DNA from: Paramacrobiotus metropolitanus
Taxonomy: Eukaryota; Tardigrada; Eutardigrada; Parachela; Macrobiotidae
NCBI RefSeq assembly: GCF_019649055.1
Contig: NW_026570259.1
Span: 1 to 64,000, forward strand
Length of the DNA: 64,000 nt
Direction of reading: 5' to 3'
Part shown: piece by piece, positions 12,525 through 25,707 of the stretch
Layout: the number at the start of each line of letters is the position of its first letter
Numbering within the stretch: position 1 is the first letter of the stretch
Made by a program: the position numbers and the translations under genes
Notes under the pieces: model-generated
The model's database searches: none
Told to the model about the DNA's origin: nothing
Seen by the model: the letters and a program-made list of their open reading frames with translations, nothing else

Positions 12525-13845
12525 AGAAATCGCCAAAGATGCCGTGTACGGCAATCAATATTGTTTTCGATTGCGAACTTTGTGATGGCGCTGATGCTTT
12601 CCTTCCCGTTTGTGCTGTCAGTTAATCTCCATGAACTTGTTGAGTCTCTCTGCATGCTTTGGTTACACGTTTTATTATAAAAAAATTAATATTTTTATTC
12701 CCATGTTTCTAAATACAGTTTTAGCAATAAAAGCATCTACGAAGTCTTTTTCTACATATGCACAAAAAAGAATAACGTTGTATACGGTATTACCACAGTA
12801 ACCGTTATAAATTCCGTGTCTGTACATTGTTTTTGACCAAAGATCAGTATGCTTGGTGAAGGAAGGCGTCGGAAATATGCAATACATATCATTACATACA
12901 CTGACTGATACACATTCATACGATACACTTTTTTTGTTTCTGCTAAGAAGCATCTGCAAAGGTATCCTTCTTATTAGTTCTTACTCGTACCTTTGCAGCC
13001 AAAGATATCATTCTTACTTTAAGCGGATAATGGTGGGATAATTTTATTTTCAACCGTTTCGCTTTGAAAGTGGCAAGTACGGTTAAACTAAAATTTTAGA
13101 ACTGTGTATGTTTTAACATGGTGTACAATCCAATTTGTGGATCTGTAGAGTGGCGACCAGTGTCGGCAAAAGACCGTTTCATCCGATGCAACAGCTGCCA
13201 GGCATTTTTTAAAAACATAGTGAAACATTTTATTTGGTTACGTAAAGATTTTTTGCATGAAACACTGCTAGCATAACCTAGAGTTGTCTTGATTACGATA
13301 ATGACAGATTTTCCTACTGTGCGTGGAGAAACCAAAATCTGTTTTGGTTATAGAACGGTATTTACTTGTTTGTTGGTTTTGAGGGCATCAATTTACATGT
13401 TAGATACGCCGGAGAATATTATTTACTGTATTACCTGAAAATATTTTCGAGGGATGTTCGGCCATATCAACACCATTTGCTCCGTATTTTTTATGGTAGG
13501 AAATCACACTCATGTGGAAGCGCTTGTATGCGAAGCACGTATACTTACTCTAGAGTAGATGGTCGGTCGTATGCAGTCTAAAAGATGATAAAACTGACCA
13601 TGTTGTTAGATATTAAGTAATTAAATAATACCACTATTTGACTTCCAATCCACCGAAAAATTACCGCAGCTTATGAACAAATGTTTATGCGCATTAAGTG
13701 AAAACGAACGGCGTGATTCTATCTAGACAAAAAAACGCAGAAAAGAAGTACTAGTGTTTTATTATATGAATGATCGTAGACTTCACCAGTTACACGTTAC
13801 AAGTACACTCGCGCGCTATTTATACCTAGATTAATACAATTCTAG
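12525..13845. other. Intergenic, no gene recognised
   Basis: AT-rich sequence with short open frames only. The missing signal-peptide exon of the first lipocalin-like gene would be expected near 13.5-13.8 kb, but I could not identify it. Confidence 0.4.
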
Positions 13846-15306
13846 GTGGCAGTGGTCAGAAACGTGAAAGCTCAAACTGACGGTCGAAATTATCCACAAC
13901 CCCCGTATTACAATAATCCATTTCCGTCCAAGGATTATCCAGCGAGCCAGTATGGAAGGTATATGGTCCAGCTTCTAAACTAATTAATAAGCTTGATATA
14001 TAAATGAAAGCAGTGAATGCTTTATGATGCGATACTGGGTAAAGTCCTCTGTCCACTGTAAGTTCATGCATACATATAAGCCAGCTTCCGGGACAAAGAT
14101 TCCTGAGAAAAACTCATCAATTTTATTGTGACGACAGCAAGTATGGTTATACCCAAGACGCTTCCTATCCCGGTCCTTCACCACCGATGAGCTATCCTGC
14201 TTTTCCGCCGTACAACGCACCTCCCTATAACCAACCTTCATACAACAACTATTCCAAACCAGCCTCGCCGGTTTACAATCAGCCACCGGTCAATCATGGG
14301 CCACAACCGTATGCACCGCCAGATTACGCAGTCCCTTATCCGGGCGTCCGTTGGTCTGGACACTTCTCCGTACGGTACAAACAGGCCTTATGATCAGTGC
14401 GGATTTCCCAATGCAGTTCGCGGACTGCGAGTTGATCCTTCAAGGTAGTTAAGTTTGAACTTTTAGAACAATTATGTTATGCATATTACGACCAGTGAGA
14501 AATTAATGTCAGACAACGTGACCTTTCCTTAAAGCATTCGTGCTGTAATATACAATAACTGTGATGGCTTTTAGATCGCAGGAATTTGGTACGGGTATAA
14601 CTCTTGGTTTATAAACGCTACCCAGGATGTGCCACAATCGAAGGATCATCTGAACGTCATTAATTACTACACAAATCTGGGTACATGTCACTTCCCTACA
14701 ACAGATATTCCCTGCGTGGTCATGACTCAGGAGCAGACGTACACCGATAGAATCAGTGGAACATGCCAAGGATTCCACGAAGTATCCCACTTCACCGAGG
14801 ACGGACGATAGATTGGTCCGTATTTCGACAGGCGCGCAGCCGGCCTTTGTACTTCCTGCCGGTCAGTATATATATAGATTAGTGCAAGCGACTGCAGTAT
14901 CCGTTTTTAATCGCTTTGTCAGCAAAGTATACAGTAAGTATATGAAGTTGTGTCTTTGACCTCCAGGTTTGGATAATTCCATCGTACTGGCTATGGATAG
15001 CGAATCCTACGCTGTCTACCATTCCTGCAGCAAATACAGTTCCGTTCCAGACTGTGCGCTGACCCCTACTTGTACACCTACACCCGCCGTAAACCCAATC
15101 AGATCAGCGCCGAAGAAAAGCGGAGAATCGACGAAGCCGTTAGTAATGCGGTCAAGCCGTTCTGCTTCGATCCCCGACAGTTCATTTACTATGGACCTTG
15201 GAATGACACCTTGGCGGCGTGCCCACGGACGCCGGGATCCGACTGCTACCAAACTATGAAAGCGGCGTACGCATCCACAATCGAGATTAGCACGTTGAAT
15301 ACTTAG
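13846..15306 (+). pseudogene. Pro/Tyr-rich lipocalin-like gene A, decayed
   Basis: Matches the two intact paralogues downstream exon for exon: a P/Y-rich exon at 13846-13958, a second P/Y-rich exon at 14138-14444, a lipocalin exon starting 14575 (IAGIWYGYNSWFINAT) and a last exon from 14967 to the stop at 15306. Splice sites survive. Several lesions block translation. There is an extra base near 14346, before the conserved GLD motif. A TAG replaces the CAG in the DGRQIGPYF motif at about 14809. A one-base shift near 15057 precedes the ADPYLYTYTRR motif. No signal-peptide exon was found. The last exon remains well conserved (AVKPFCFDPRQF style motif, ending STLNT), which suggests recent inactivation or sequence errors on top of one true nonsense mutation. 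Confidence 0.75.
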
Positions 15307-16400
15307 CCGATAATTTTAATTTTTTTTCAAGTTTTGGGAAATACGAGTACGTACGGGAAACGCGATTCTCACTATGTTTACGCACGGGCAATGAAAAATT
15401 TTATTGTGAGCTGTTAAAGTCATGTCGACGTATTTTGCCGCAAATATGCATATTAATTCGTATCGTTCTAGAAACACCGCTAACATAGTGGAACCTGGGA
15501 GTCATTAAACTTTTACTTGGAGAATCGCTAATTCCCAGTGATCTGTTAATTTCAGGTATTTTAATAGCAGTAATAACTACGTAAAACATTCTTCTTGACA
15601 TGGCAGCGCAGGTAAGCCAAGACTAAATGACATTTAATAACTGTTTTCATTATCTTGCTATAAAGTTTTTGTTTTATTTCTAGCACTATCGAGTCTGTTC
15701 GGTTACAATGCGCCGATTGTCTATTTTATTTTTCTAATTGCAAAATAGGTTACTCTATACTGGTACTAAATTATCAACATTTAGTCTTTACAAAACACGA
15801 AAAGTTTCCGAAATGTTATGCAGTTAAATAGTCAAACAAACGCGAATATATCTATGGCTGGGTTCAAAGGAAAACTCCAGCGTATTATTTTGCAGAATTA
15901 GCGGAAGAAACCGCGACTCATACGAATACATTATGCATATGTACAGCTTTTGATGTGCAAAACTTATCAGATGCTGTTATATTTACAGATGCTGTTATAT
16001 ATGCTGTTACATTTTGTTCTACATAACTTTCTTACCTTAATCAAATTGTATTATTCGGAATGATGTTCAATTGCCCTGTAAAAAAAGTCCCGATACATGC
16101 TCGCCAACAATAGTTGCCAACAATTTTTTTCCAAACTGGATTTGTTTCGGTTACGTAAATTTTTTCCCTCATGATCAGCGTGAAATCGAGAATACCGCGA
16201 AACGCATGCAGTGACTGCAGTATGCAGCTCCACAAATATTTTATTTGGGAAAAGTAACACCAACAAACTGTGGTGGCAGGCTAATTAAGTACCCGGGTAG
16301 CGCCCACATAAAATTAGCGGTTAATTTCTTCTTTTAGATTGCATAGGTATATCTCGGAAAATCTCTTCCCACCAACAGTTAAATTACAGTGCTCGCGAAG
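15307..16400. other. Spacer between lipocalin-like genes A and B
   Basis: AT-rich, no convincing exon. Presumed to contain the promoter of gene B; a motif shared with the gene C upstream region is the phrase ending just before each ATG (CTCGCGAAG / CTCGCAAAG ATG ATG TT). Confidence 0.35.
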
Positions 16401-18648
16401 ATGATGTTGGCCAAATTTAGCAAAGTACTGAGTTTCGCATTATTTGCGGTAAGTCTTCTAGAGTCGTACTTACAGACACAGTATATGAAATATGAATTTA
16501 ATATATCAACCAAACTTATTCACGTCATGCTGTTACATTTTTGCTTTAACCTGAAAAGTTTAAATGCTTATGGACAACCCTTGTCTGCACTGTCTAGTAT
16601 TTCGCTAATGTATAACCACCAATTCTGGAACGAGAAAGTTGTATAAAAGTTCTGTAATTAAACAGCATTTATCGGCGAAATGTTGTTACACGTTTCACCA
16701 TTTTTAGGTGTTGGCGCCAGGAAGTGTGTGTGCTCAAAACGATGCCCAAAATTATGGAAAACCGCCATATTATTCACCTGCACCGGCAACAGATTATCAA
16801 GCCAAACCATACGGAGGCTATTCAGCCCAGCCACCAGTGAATAACTACAAGTATGTGCTAATACTGCCAACGTTAACAAGTTATTATTGTATCGAAATTC
16901 AGTTGCAGACTGTATCAAAATTTTTGTATAATACATAAACCTCTAACTGGAGTTTTATAAGACGTGATAATCATATATATATGATTATATATATATGAAA
17001 TATATATATGAAATTATATATATAATTTCATAAATCATCATATGTTTAGTTTTAATATCTTCTGACACTGCTTATTGTTAATTAACCCATATGGAACGCA
17101 AAAAGGAGATCATCGGCCCGGTGGTACATATTCAAGCCTTATCTAAATGCACTTCAGAGCATTATACCATGTTGAATTTTCTATAATTCAAGCATGCAAA
17201 TACTAATAATCATAGTATTTTGATATGCAGCACGCTTTATGAATAAACCGCTTGAGTAAGGAATCTAAAATTTTGTTCTCGAATAAGATCACTAATTTAC
17301 AAAACGACGTCTAGTTGAAAAACATAAGTAATTTTTATTTTTTCAAAACTGGACAAAAACAACTGCAGCTTACAACTGCTACGAGTACAGCGAGAGAGCT
17401 TATTAATAATTATTAGTGGTTTACGGTATATTGTTTTTAACGATTACAGCGGAGTTTATCCTGGCGAAGCCCGTCCTGATTATTCCCAACAGGCTTCCTA
17501 TCCCGCCGCCCCAGCCTACGGTCCAGCACAGTATGCTGCCCCCCAACAACCTACGCTGCCGTACTATGCACCGCCTTACAACCAACCTTCCTACAGCAGT
17601 TACTCCAAACCAGCCGCGCCGGTCTACAGTCAGTCACCGGTCAACTATGGACCTCAGCCGTATGCTCCACCGAAATACGCTAACCAGACCAAATACAACC
17701 CTTCATTTGTTGGCTTGGACACGTATCCGTACGGTGCCTCCAAGCCGTATTACAAGTGTGGAATACCTAATGCACCTCGCGGACTGTACATTGATCCAGC
17801 CAAGGTATGACCTTTTGGCTCGGCATAGATATTTATTGTTTGATGGCATACAGAAAACAATTTTTTGTCAGAAAAATCTGATATTGTTATTTATGCATTA
17901 TGTCGATTACGCATTCTCCTGCAGGTTTGTGCTATGTTGTTGAATCGCTGGTTGTTTGTTACAGATTGCGGGAATCTGGTATGGCTACAGCATTTGGTTT
18001 ATAAACGCCACAAAGGACATGCCGATGACAAAAAATGTTATCAATTACTACACAAATCTTGGAAAGTGTTACTTTCCCACAACCGATATCCCATGCGTAG
18101 TGATGACCCAGGAACAATCCTATATCGACAGATTTAATGGCACGTGCCAACGCATGCACGAAGTATGCCACTTTACCGTGGATGGACGACAGATTGGTCC
18201 GTACTTCGACAGCGGAGTAGCAACTTTTCCGGCCGGTTAGTATCGACAAAAATTCCCAACAACGCTATGCCCCTTTTTTACTAGGGTTATAATATTCATT
18301 TTTTTGTTTCGCGAAGGTATCGATAACTCTATCGTATTGGCGATGGAATATGATTCTTACGCATTCTACCTTTCGTGTAATAAGTACGGCTACGACGGAA
18401 TATGCGCTGATCCCTTTTTGTACTCTTATACACGCCGTAAACCAGAGGACATGAGTGGAAATGAGAAGCGAAGTATTGATGAAGGTATTGCTAATGCGGT
18501 GAAGCCGTTCTGCTTCGATCCGAGACAGTTCGTCTACTACGGTCCGTGGAATAATACCTTACCGGCATGCCCTCGAACACCTGGACCGGAGTGCTACCAA
18601 ACTATGAAAGCAGCTTACGAATCCACAATTCAAGATATGAGAACATGA
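16401..18648 (+). CDS. Secreted Pro/Tyr-rich protein with C-terminal lipocalin-like domain (gene B)
   Basis: Five exons: 16401-16448, 16708-16850, 17450-17804, 17965-18235, 18317-18648. The lengths sum to 1149 nt, so the frame closes on a 382-residue product. Residues 1 to about 24 are a signal peptide split by intron 1 (KVLSFALFA then VLAPGSVCAQ). Residues 25-160 are Pro/Tyr/Gln-rich low complexity with YYAPPYNQPSY-type repeats. From about 165 a lipocalin-like domain begins: KCGIPNAPRGLY, then GIWYG (the G-x-W start of the barrel), later IVLAMEYDSYAFYLSC, which resembles the lipocalin strand ending in a Cys, and a C-terminal KPFCFDPRQFVYYGPW. A small hydrophobic ligand would be the usual cargo of this fold; the ligand here is unknown. 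The family assignment rests on motif placement, not alignment. Tandem paralogues flank it. Confidence 0.75.
16973..17036. repeat. AT palindromic microsatellite in intron of gene B
   Basis: Runs of TATATA broken into mirror and inverted blocks (CATATATATATG then GAAATTATATATATAATTTC). It forms a strong hairpin on paper. Typical slippage-prone intronic repeat. Confidence 0.6.
17091..17158 (+). pseudogene. Relic of the symmetric 90-nt exon in gene B
   Basis: Clearly similar to exon 3 of gene C (20559-20648): shared AAAAGGA, the CCCGGTGGTACATA block and AATGCACT. It has lost its acceptor, donor and frame. Because the exon is symmetric (phase 2 to phase 2), skipping it keeps gene B in frame. Confidence 0.65.
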
Positions 18649-18984
18649 AAAAGATGACTGTAAAGAAGTTACGCGTATTTAGTGCAAGTAGTGGATCTTC
18701 TCACAGCAGTGACAATACATTATACAACTAATACAGTTAAATTACAAGTCCCGGTTTATCCAGCTGTTGATCTTTCCAGTGTTCGAATACGAATTCGATC
18801 ATTAATTCCTGTACAATCTTTATATTTACGGCAGGTGAACTTTATAAATAATTACCGTGGAAGCTACACAAAGACATCGATATCAGTAAAATATCGCATA
18901 AAATCCACAAATTAGTTATTTATTGGTAGACTATGTTTCGCCCTTTTTGTAAGTAACTGCGCTGTTAATGGTCAAATTTTTGAT

Positions 18985-19150
18985 GAATCGCATTACAGCA
19001 ATGCGGCGCAAGCGTTTTGCTTCGATTCCAATTACCCTGGGAGGATACCTGACTTGTGAGCGACATGTCTCGAATACCGGAACCCAACAGCTACAAAACT
19101 ATGAAAATAAGCATCCACAATCGACATTAGCACAATTAATGAATCCTTAA
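18985..19150 (+). pseudogene. Relic of a further lipocalin-like last exon
   Basis: Decayed match to the final exon of the family: AATGCGG, then GCGTTTTGCTTCGATTCC (compare the KPFCFDP motif), later AACTATGAAAA and CATCCACAATCGACATTAGCAC as in gene A's end. Stops and deletions throughout. It marks a former copy between genes B and C. Confidence 0.6.
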
Positions 19151-20137
19151 CTGACAGTTTGCTATGGGCAGTGTTTTATTGCAAAATGTAAGCATCGTCT
19201 GGATACATATTTTTTCTGCGTACACGGTGTAGCGCGCAGATGATGCCAGCTGGTAGTGTCAACTGGCTGTATTTTTGCCGCAGATACACTATATCATGGA
19301 CTTTTGTAAATACGGAAGAAATACTGACAACGGTTAGCAGTTTCTCGAAAATATTACTCTTCTGCTTGTTAATTCCGTAGCAGTATGTTTAATTACCCTA
19401 TGCAGACACAACTGTAGATCTAGAATACTGCAGTAGTTTTTATACTCGTAAGGAACGCAGACTTATGTACACAGACTTATGTAATTACACATCGACCTGT
19501 CACCTTTGCTTGCATATATAGCTAAAAATTCCCACCATTTATTCCCATGCACTTCATACTTCATGTCGTTTGATGGAACAGAAACTACAAAATACGATAA
19601 GATGCAAAGAAAAAAGGCGGGAGATTAAGTTTTGCGCTGTTTTTATACTTAGATGTAAGCAAACCAATTTTCAAAACTGCAAAACTTGGTGTATCAATAA
19701 TACCATTATTCGTAATGCACATTTTGTACTACACCAAGCGGTAAAAAATGTAGTCGACGTAGTAGTATATTATCGTCTGCTTCCATCAAATTTTACGATC
19801 CAAAACGATGACCAATTGTGTTTTATTTAGGAAATCGCAATGCTCTCCAAGAATAGCTGCCAACAATTTTTTTCAAACAAAGCCTGTTACGATTACGTAA
19901 AACTATTTTCTACGAGCGTTGCTTTGAAAGCAGCAAAAAGGGCTGCACTGATTGTAATAAAGTGACATTATCATTTGTTTATTGGTGAATTTAACACCCA
20001 CAACTATGGTCGCAAGCTAATTACCCAATTAGCGACCATACAGAATTAGCTGTAATTTTCTTCCTTTATACCGTGTAGTTGTACCTCAGAAAATTGTTTT
20101 TTAGTCACTTTAAGAAATAATTACAATACTCGCAAAG
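19151..20137. other. Spacer upstream of gene C
   Basis: No gene recognised. The last 150 bases resemble the region upstream of gene B (both contain an 'AATTACCC/AATTAAGTACCC ... AAATTAGC' stretch), consistent with duplication of a promoter along with the gene. Confidence 0.35.
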
Positions 20138-22219
20138 ATGATGTTCGCGCGAAGAAAAACCCGGTTTGTGAGCTTCGCACTGTTTGCAGTAAGTCTTCCT
20201 TTTCATAGTCTGCGTGAAAAAGCTGCGTAAAAGTAATTAGGCAACAGTTATTAAGGATATACCATATCTTAATATTCTGTAGGTACTGGCAGTAGGATAT
20301 GTGTGTGCTCAAAACGAAGTCCAAAATCACGGGAAACCGCCATATTATTCACCTGCACCGCCCACAGATTATCAAGCCAAACCGTATGGCGGTTATCCAG
20401 CCCAGTCACCAGGGATTAACTACAAGTACGAGTACTCATGAACAATGAACATAAGAAAAATTGTTGTTGTACGAATAAAATGTGTTGTGGCCTCTCAACT
20501 GCGAAGTTTTAAAAGTTAACTCATAATGTGCCTAATTTTAATATTTCTTTACCGGTAGCTCGTATAGTGCGCCAAAAGGAAACTATCAGCCCGGCGGTAC
20601 ATACCCAAACCAGCCACCTTATCCGAATGCACTGCATCGCAATACCAGGTTTACTTTTTTAATCTTGCAAGCAGACAATATTATTAATTGTTAATTTGGT
20701 GCAATGCAAGGACGTCTGCCTGTGATATATGCAGCAGCAGCTGTATCCACGTGGGGGATGCAAACATTTTTTGTTATCAAACTATGACCACAGACTGCGT
20801 AACCGCGGCGCACATGGAGCGCCTAACTACACCACATAATTTTTGCAAACTAGTCAGACACAGTTTAGTAGATGACTTGCGACGATATGATGTTCCTTAT
20901 AGCGGATTTTATGCGGATGAGGGGAAGCCGGCATACTCCCAACCCGCATTCTATCCCGCCGCCCCAGCCTACGCTCCTTCTTACGCTCCAGCACCAGCGC
21001 AGTATGCCGCCCCACAACCTCCGCAGCCGTATTATGCACCTTCGTACAACCAACCTCCTTACAGCAGTTACTCCAAACCAGCCGCGCCGGTCTACAATCA
21101 GTCACCGGTCAACTATGGACCCCAACCGTACGCTGCTTATGCTCCGCCAAAATACGCTAACCAAACCAACTATAACCCTTCATATGTCGGTCTGGACAGC
21201 TATCCGTACGGTGCCGCCAAGCCGTATTACAAGTGTGGAATCCCTAATGCACCTCGCGGACTGTACGTTGATCCAGCTAAGGTATGACCCTTAGTTAGCA
21301 TTTGTCCTATCGGTACCTATGGTAAAAGCAGTTGACAGCAAAACACTATATAAAAGATATATACATAAAACAAAAAATATATATGAACTTCAAAACATAT
21401 TAATACAATAAACGCAAAAAGACTTTTAAAAAATCATCCAAAATCTGTGGACTGTGTCATTTATCCGCATATCTTTCACCATTTTTTGCATTGTTATTGA
21501 AATTGAATCTTTGTGTGTATATGTGTGTTGTAGATTGCCGGAGTATGGTATGGTTACAACGTTTGGTATATAAACGCCACACAGGATAAATTGTCCCAAA
21601 ACGTCATCAATTACTACACAAATCTGGGAAAATGCTACTTTCCAACAACCGAAATTCCCTGCGCAGTAATGACCCAGGAACAATATTACATCGACAGAGA
21701 TAATGGCACTTGCGAAAACATGCAAGAAGTATGCCACTTTACTGTGGATGGACGACAGATTGGTCCATATTTCGACAGTGGATCGACAACGTTTCCAGCT
21801 GGTTAGGAAAAAAACATTTCGCAGCAATTTCATGCCCACTAATCTTGTGGTAACAACAGAATAAACATTTTTTGTTTCGCGAAGGTATCGATAACTCTAT
21901 CGTATTGGCGATGGAATATGATTCTTACGCATTCTACCTTTCGTGTAATAAGTACGGCTACGACGGAATATGCGCTGATCCCTTTTTGTACACCTACACA
22001 CGCCGCAAACCTGCAGAGGACATGAGTGCGAATGAGAAGCGAAAGATTGACGAAGCCCTCGCTAATGCGGTGAAGCCCTTCTGCTTCGACCCAAGACAGT
22101 TCGTCTACTACGCTCCGTGGAATAACACCTTACCGGCTTGCCGACGAACTCCGGGATCGGACTGCTACCAGACTATGAAAGCAGCATACGAATCTACAAT
22201 TCAGGACATGACAGCATAA
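20138..22219 (+). CDS. Secreted Pro/Tyr-rich protein with C-terminal lipocalin-like domain (gene C)
   Basis: Six exons: 20138-20188, 20283-20425, 20559-20648, 20903-21281, 21534-21801, 21885-22219. The 1266-nt total closes the frame (421 residues). Signal peptide VSFALFA|VLAVGYVCA is split by intron 1. A P/Y-rich exon follows (KPPYYSPAPPTDYQAKPYGG). The 90-nt symmetric exon ends YPNALHRNT. The next exon opens GFYADEGKPAYSQP and runs through PYYAPSYNQPPYSSYSKP repeats. The lipocalin-like part carries KCGIPNAPRGLY, GVWYGYNVWYINAT, FPTTEIPCAVMTQEQ, IVLAMEYDSYAFYLSC and KPFCFDPRQFVYY, with eight or more Cys likely paired. It is the most complete member and keeps the module that gene B has lost. 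The 3' half, from intron 4 on, is duplicated at 46.2 kb. Confidence 0.78.
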
Positions 22220-23187
22220 CAAAGACAACTATATACGTCTTAGGTTTATACATACCCGCAGCGATTTTTGCTGTTATTCGTGTTGACCTTTCCAAGAGTT
22301 TTTGCTGACTGTTTATGATAATTCATGAGTTTTTAATGCTTCTGACGTATTTCTAAGACAAGTTTGTTTTGTAAATAACTGCGCCAAAAGATGTACAAAG
22401 GAATTTGTAAATACCGGAAAAAGTTTAACATTAATGATTAATTCTGAATATGAATGAAAACTCACGATAATAATAACAGCTGAACTTGGTGTTTATAAAA
22501 TCAATCTTGGTGTTAATCTCTTTAGTGATTTCAACCGAAGATTACGTCTATAGTTGTCGGCAGTTTCAAAAATTAGATATTTATCTCAACTCTGAATTCT
22601 CAGTCTCTCTAATGCGAGTGGTTACTTAAGCGGCAGCGATATCTATCTTTTTTTAAATTAGGACTAAAGTCCCGTCCATTCAAGGTTGCAAGCGTTTAGC
22701 TTTTTACTTTTATCGGCAGTGCTCTAATCTCCTGTACGTGTGAATACGAGACTCCATTGCGAAGTGCAAAAATATCTGTTAGTGCAAAAAATTTTCTGCG
22801 AAACAGCAGCAGTTGCGCTAAGCAGTGAGTACAGTCTGTACGGCACTAGTACTTACAAATACAGTATCACATGATTGTTAAACGAAGGCTGAGTAAAACA
22901 TTAGTAAGCCATTCTTTTAATCGTAAGATTCGGTATACCACCGTGACAATTTCCTTTCAAAAACCGGTCTTTTGTTATTAGTTATTACACAGACAAGTAT
23001 CCTGCTGCAAACGCCGTCGCTTCAGTCACTCGGAATATGCACGCAAAAACGCATGCGTTTGCAGTATATGTGATTAAGCTCTCATAATGTGCTGATTTGT
23101 GCTACCGAAATTAACCGAAAACATCTGCAGGATTGCAACACCACTAAAATACTTCACTGTAGCAGAACAGCTCTTCACGAAGTGAAG
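22220..23187. other. Intergenic, promoter side of ethanolamine kinase copy 1
   Basis: No exon seen. The 22500-23187 stretch is conserved in copy 2 (47430-48161), including CTTTTTACTTTTATCGGCAG and the block AAACGCATGCG, so it probably holds the kinase promoter and 5' UTR. Confidence 0.5.
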
Positions 23188-24362
23188 ATGGCCTCTCTTC
23201 CGCGCACATCATTCAATTTTGATCACAACGATCCGGAAGCATCGGTGCGCACCATACTCCAGCATTTCCGCCCGGATTGGTTTAAGCGACTGGAAAGTGA
23301 GCGCTTAAAAATCGAAGATGTCACCGGTGGTTATACGAATAAACTCGTGGTGATATATTTTGACGAGGATCCGCTGGAGAAAATTCTGATCAGATCCACG
23401 GAGAAGACACCGAGAAGAACATTGACCGCAAGGCCGAACTGCGCACGCTCCAGATCCTGTCCGAAAGGAAGATCTGCGGAGAGGTGTACGGTGTGTTTGC
23501 AAATGGCATGTGTTATGAGTATGTCAAAGGGGAAGCGCTGGAGCAGGAAATGACGGCCGATCCACACATCAGCAAGCTCATCATTGAGAAAATGGTAAAC
23601 GAACAAATATACTAGCAAAAAGGTTTTTAATGAAAAAATTAAAATAATAAATGCACTCAAAATTCGCTCTTTATATTTCCTTCATGATTCATCACTTTGC
23701 TATTGTAGGTGCATTTGCACTGCATTTACCGCCATAAGGGATCCCATCCGCACACTTCCCTCTTCGACAAACTCCATACCATGCTGCGACAATCTCCCAA
23801 AACATTCAGCGATCCGATTACTGAAAACACATATCGCTCGCTGGACTTCCCGAACCACAAATACTTCGAAGCCGAAGTTAATTTCCTGCAGACGGAGCTG
23901 ACCGTCCACGAGAGCAACGTCTCCCCAGAAGTCTTCTGCCACAATGACCTTTTCTACCGCAACATCCTGTACGATGAGGACGCCGACCAGATCCGCTTTA
24001 TCGACTTCGAGTACGCCGGTCTCAACTATCAAGCGTACGATATTGGCAATCACTTCAACGAATGGTGCGGCGTGGATGATGTGGATTACAGTCGGTATCC
24101 TAGCCGGGAAGTGCAGATGGTCTGGTTGCGCTATTATCTGCAATGCTGGCATCACGCCCATGGACGGGAGGAAGAGACGGTGGACGAGGAGGAAGTGGAG
24201 CGAATGTATTTGACGGTCAACCGGTTCGCGCTGGTGGCGCATCTGTTCTGGATTATCTGGAGCTTCCAGCAGGCGGAGTCATCCAGTATTGAGTTTGATT
24301 ATCTTACATATGGCAAGAAACGGTTGGATGAATATCAGAAGCGGAAAGCAGTACTGTTCTAA
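23188..24362 (+). pseudogene. Ethanolamine kinase, copy 1 (frameshifted in exon 1)
   Basis: First enzyme of the CDP-ethanolamine pathway: phosphorylates ethanolamine for phosphatidylethanolamine synthesis in the cytosol. Exons are 23188-23594 and 23709-24362. Exon 1 begins MASLPRTSFNFDH and has the nucleotide-binding region (DVTGGYTNKLVVIYF). Exon 2 carries the kinase motif FCHNDLFYRNILYDE, then RFIDFEYAGLNYQAYDIGN and HFNEW, which is diagnostic of ethanolamine over choline kinases, and ends KRKAVLF. One base is missing near 23394 compared with copy 2, so the frame is lost between ILIR and NIDRKAELRTL; downstream sequence stays well conserved. Exon lengths leave a remainder of two, as a single deletion predicts. 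Either a sequence error or a real lesion. The product of exon 2 is otherwise intact. Confidence 0.8.
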
Positions 24363-25129
24363 TATTTTGTATGCTGTATCCGTTAAAGTAATAGCTACTT
24401 TAATAACAATACAAGTCCTGGTTGTTGACGGATCGTGGTATTTTACTTTGTTGTATGATACACTTTGTACCTGAACGCTTTCTCAATAGTTTTATGGGAG
24501 TGGAAACAGTAATAAAGAAGTTTTTGGTTTCTATTGAATGGTGTTAATTGACTGAATAAATTTCAAAAATAGAATAAATAGTTTTACAAATTCATTTCCG
24601 AAAGGAGTATGTTCTTAAAGAACAAAATTAATACGTATACACACGAGGGCTTCTGTGTTGTTGTGCGCAGGAGAAACCAAACCTTGCTACGTACTGTAAT
24701 AACAAAAATACAGTAGAATACGTACGATTCATTCTATAGATCAGTATTTGGGTAAATCAACAATAGTCGGCAGCTACAACCAAGCTTTCCCGACAAACGA
24801 ATTACAAAAGCATTTAAAAATTGTAAAAAATCCTTTTATTCCTGCGGTGGTGTGCGTGTCACAACTATTGGGTGTATGTAAAACTCTTTTTTGTGACGGT
24901 ATCACAGGTGGTCAGTCTTGCGCGGGTAGGAGTAAAAAAATTACCAATTGCGGGCCATACTAAAAATACGGGAGATCGTTTACGCCTTATTCTAGAATAC
25001 TAGAATGCCGAGCAGTACGTCAGTATTAGGTCGATGGTCGGTAGGTCGATGATATTGTTATAGATCGTGCACTGCATTAACAAGGTACCGGTGTTTCGGT
25101 TTCCGTAAGTTTTCAGTTATCTACAACAT
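24363..25129. other. Downstream flank of ethanolamine kinase copy 1, up to LTR insertion
   Basis: Conserved with 49824-50804 of copy 2, apart from the small transposon present only there. No coding potential recognised. It ends in CTACAACAT at the retrotransposon target site. Confidence 0.6.
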
Positions 25130-25699
25130 TGTCGTGTATAAGCGTTCACGCCGGTTAAGGCTCCATGAACAATCTTTACTCTTCCACGCCTGTAATGCTC
25201 AATCGGTAGGCACTCGTACTCTCAAACTGTAACAGAAGAATTATGGTGGATAAGACGAGCGAATCAGGAACACAGGAACTCAGGAATCCCTCAGGAACAC
25301 GCTAACCACAACTTCCGGTCGTAAGTCCTGTGAGGATCGGCAAGAGCTAGGACGATTGTGTCACGAGCAAACCTGTATACTAAGCGATAATCCGGGAACA
25401 ACTATACTTCAGTAGGAACAAGTATTGCTGTCTCTTAATCCAATTCACATCACAGTTCACAACACTAGGAAATTGTAATTAGAAGCAGCCTCGAAGTAAA
25501 TCTCAGACTACTGATTCCGATATTAGGCATCACCAGAACTTATATAGACTTCGCGTTATGACATCATATACATCGCTAGTAAAAGAGAACAGCAAATCAC
25601 AGAAGAGATTGACCAGATTATCCGTTATGTTGCAGGTGGAAGGCGGACAGTCAGCATCCAGTACGTACATCCGGCGTATGATCCTACTCCCATACGTCA
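25130..25699 (-). repeat. 3' LTR of the retrotransposon (570 bp)
   Basis: Nearly identical to the 34423-34995 copy. Differences seen: A for G near 25343, absence of GC near 25399 and absence of one A near 25484. Confidence 0.92.
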
Positions 25700-25707
25700 C
25701 CCCCACG
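25700..25707 (-). promoter_or_regulatory. Polypurine tract
   Basis: Minus strand reads CGTGGGGG directly before the TG of the 3' LTR, the position where plus-strand primers form. It is short but G-rich. Confidence 0.55.

Noticed and set aside
23700-24242. 180-codon minus-strand frame over the kinase exon, also conserved in copy 2
   Set aside because: Lies opposite highly conserved kinase codons; its conservation follows from the sense strand and it lacks its own signals.
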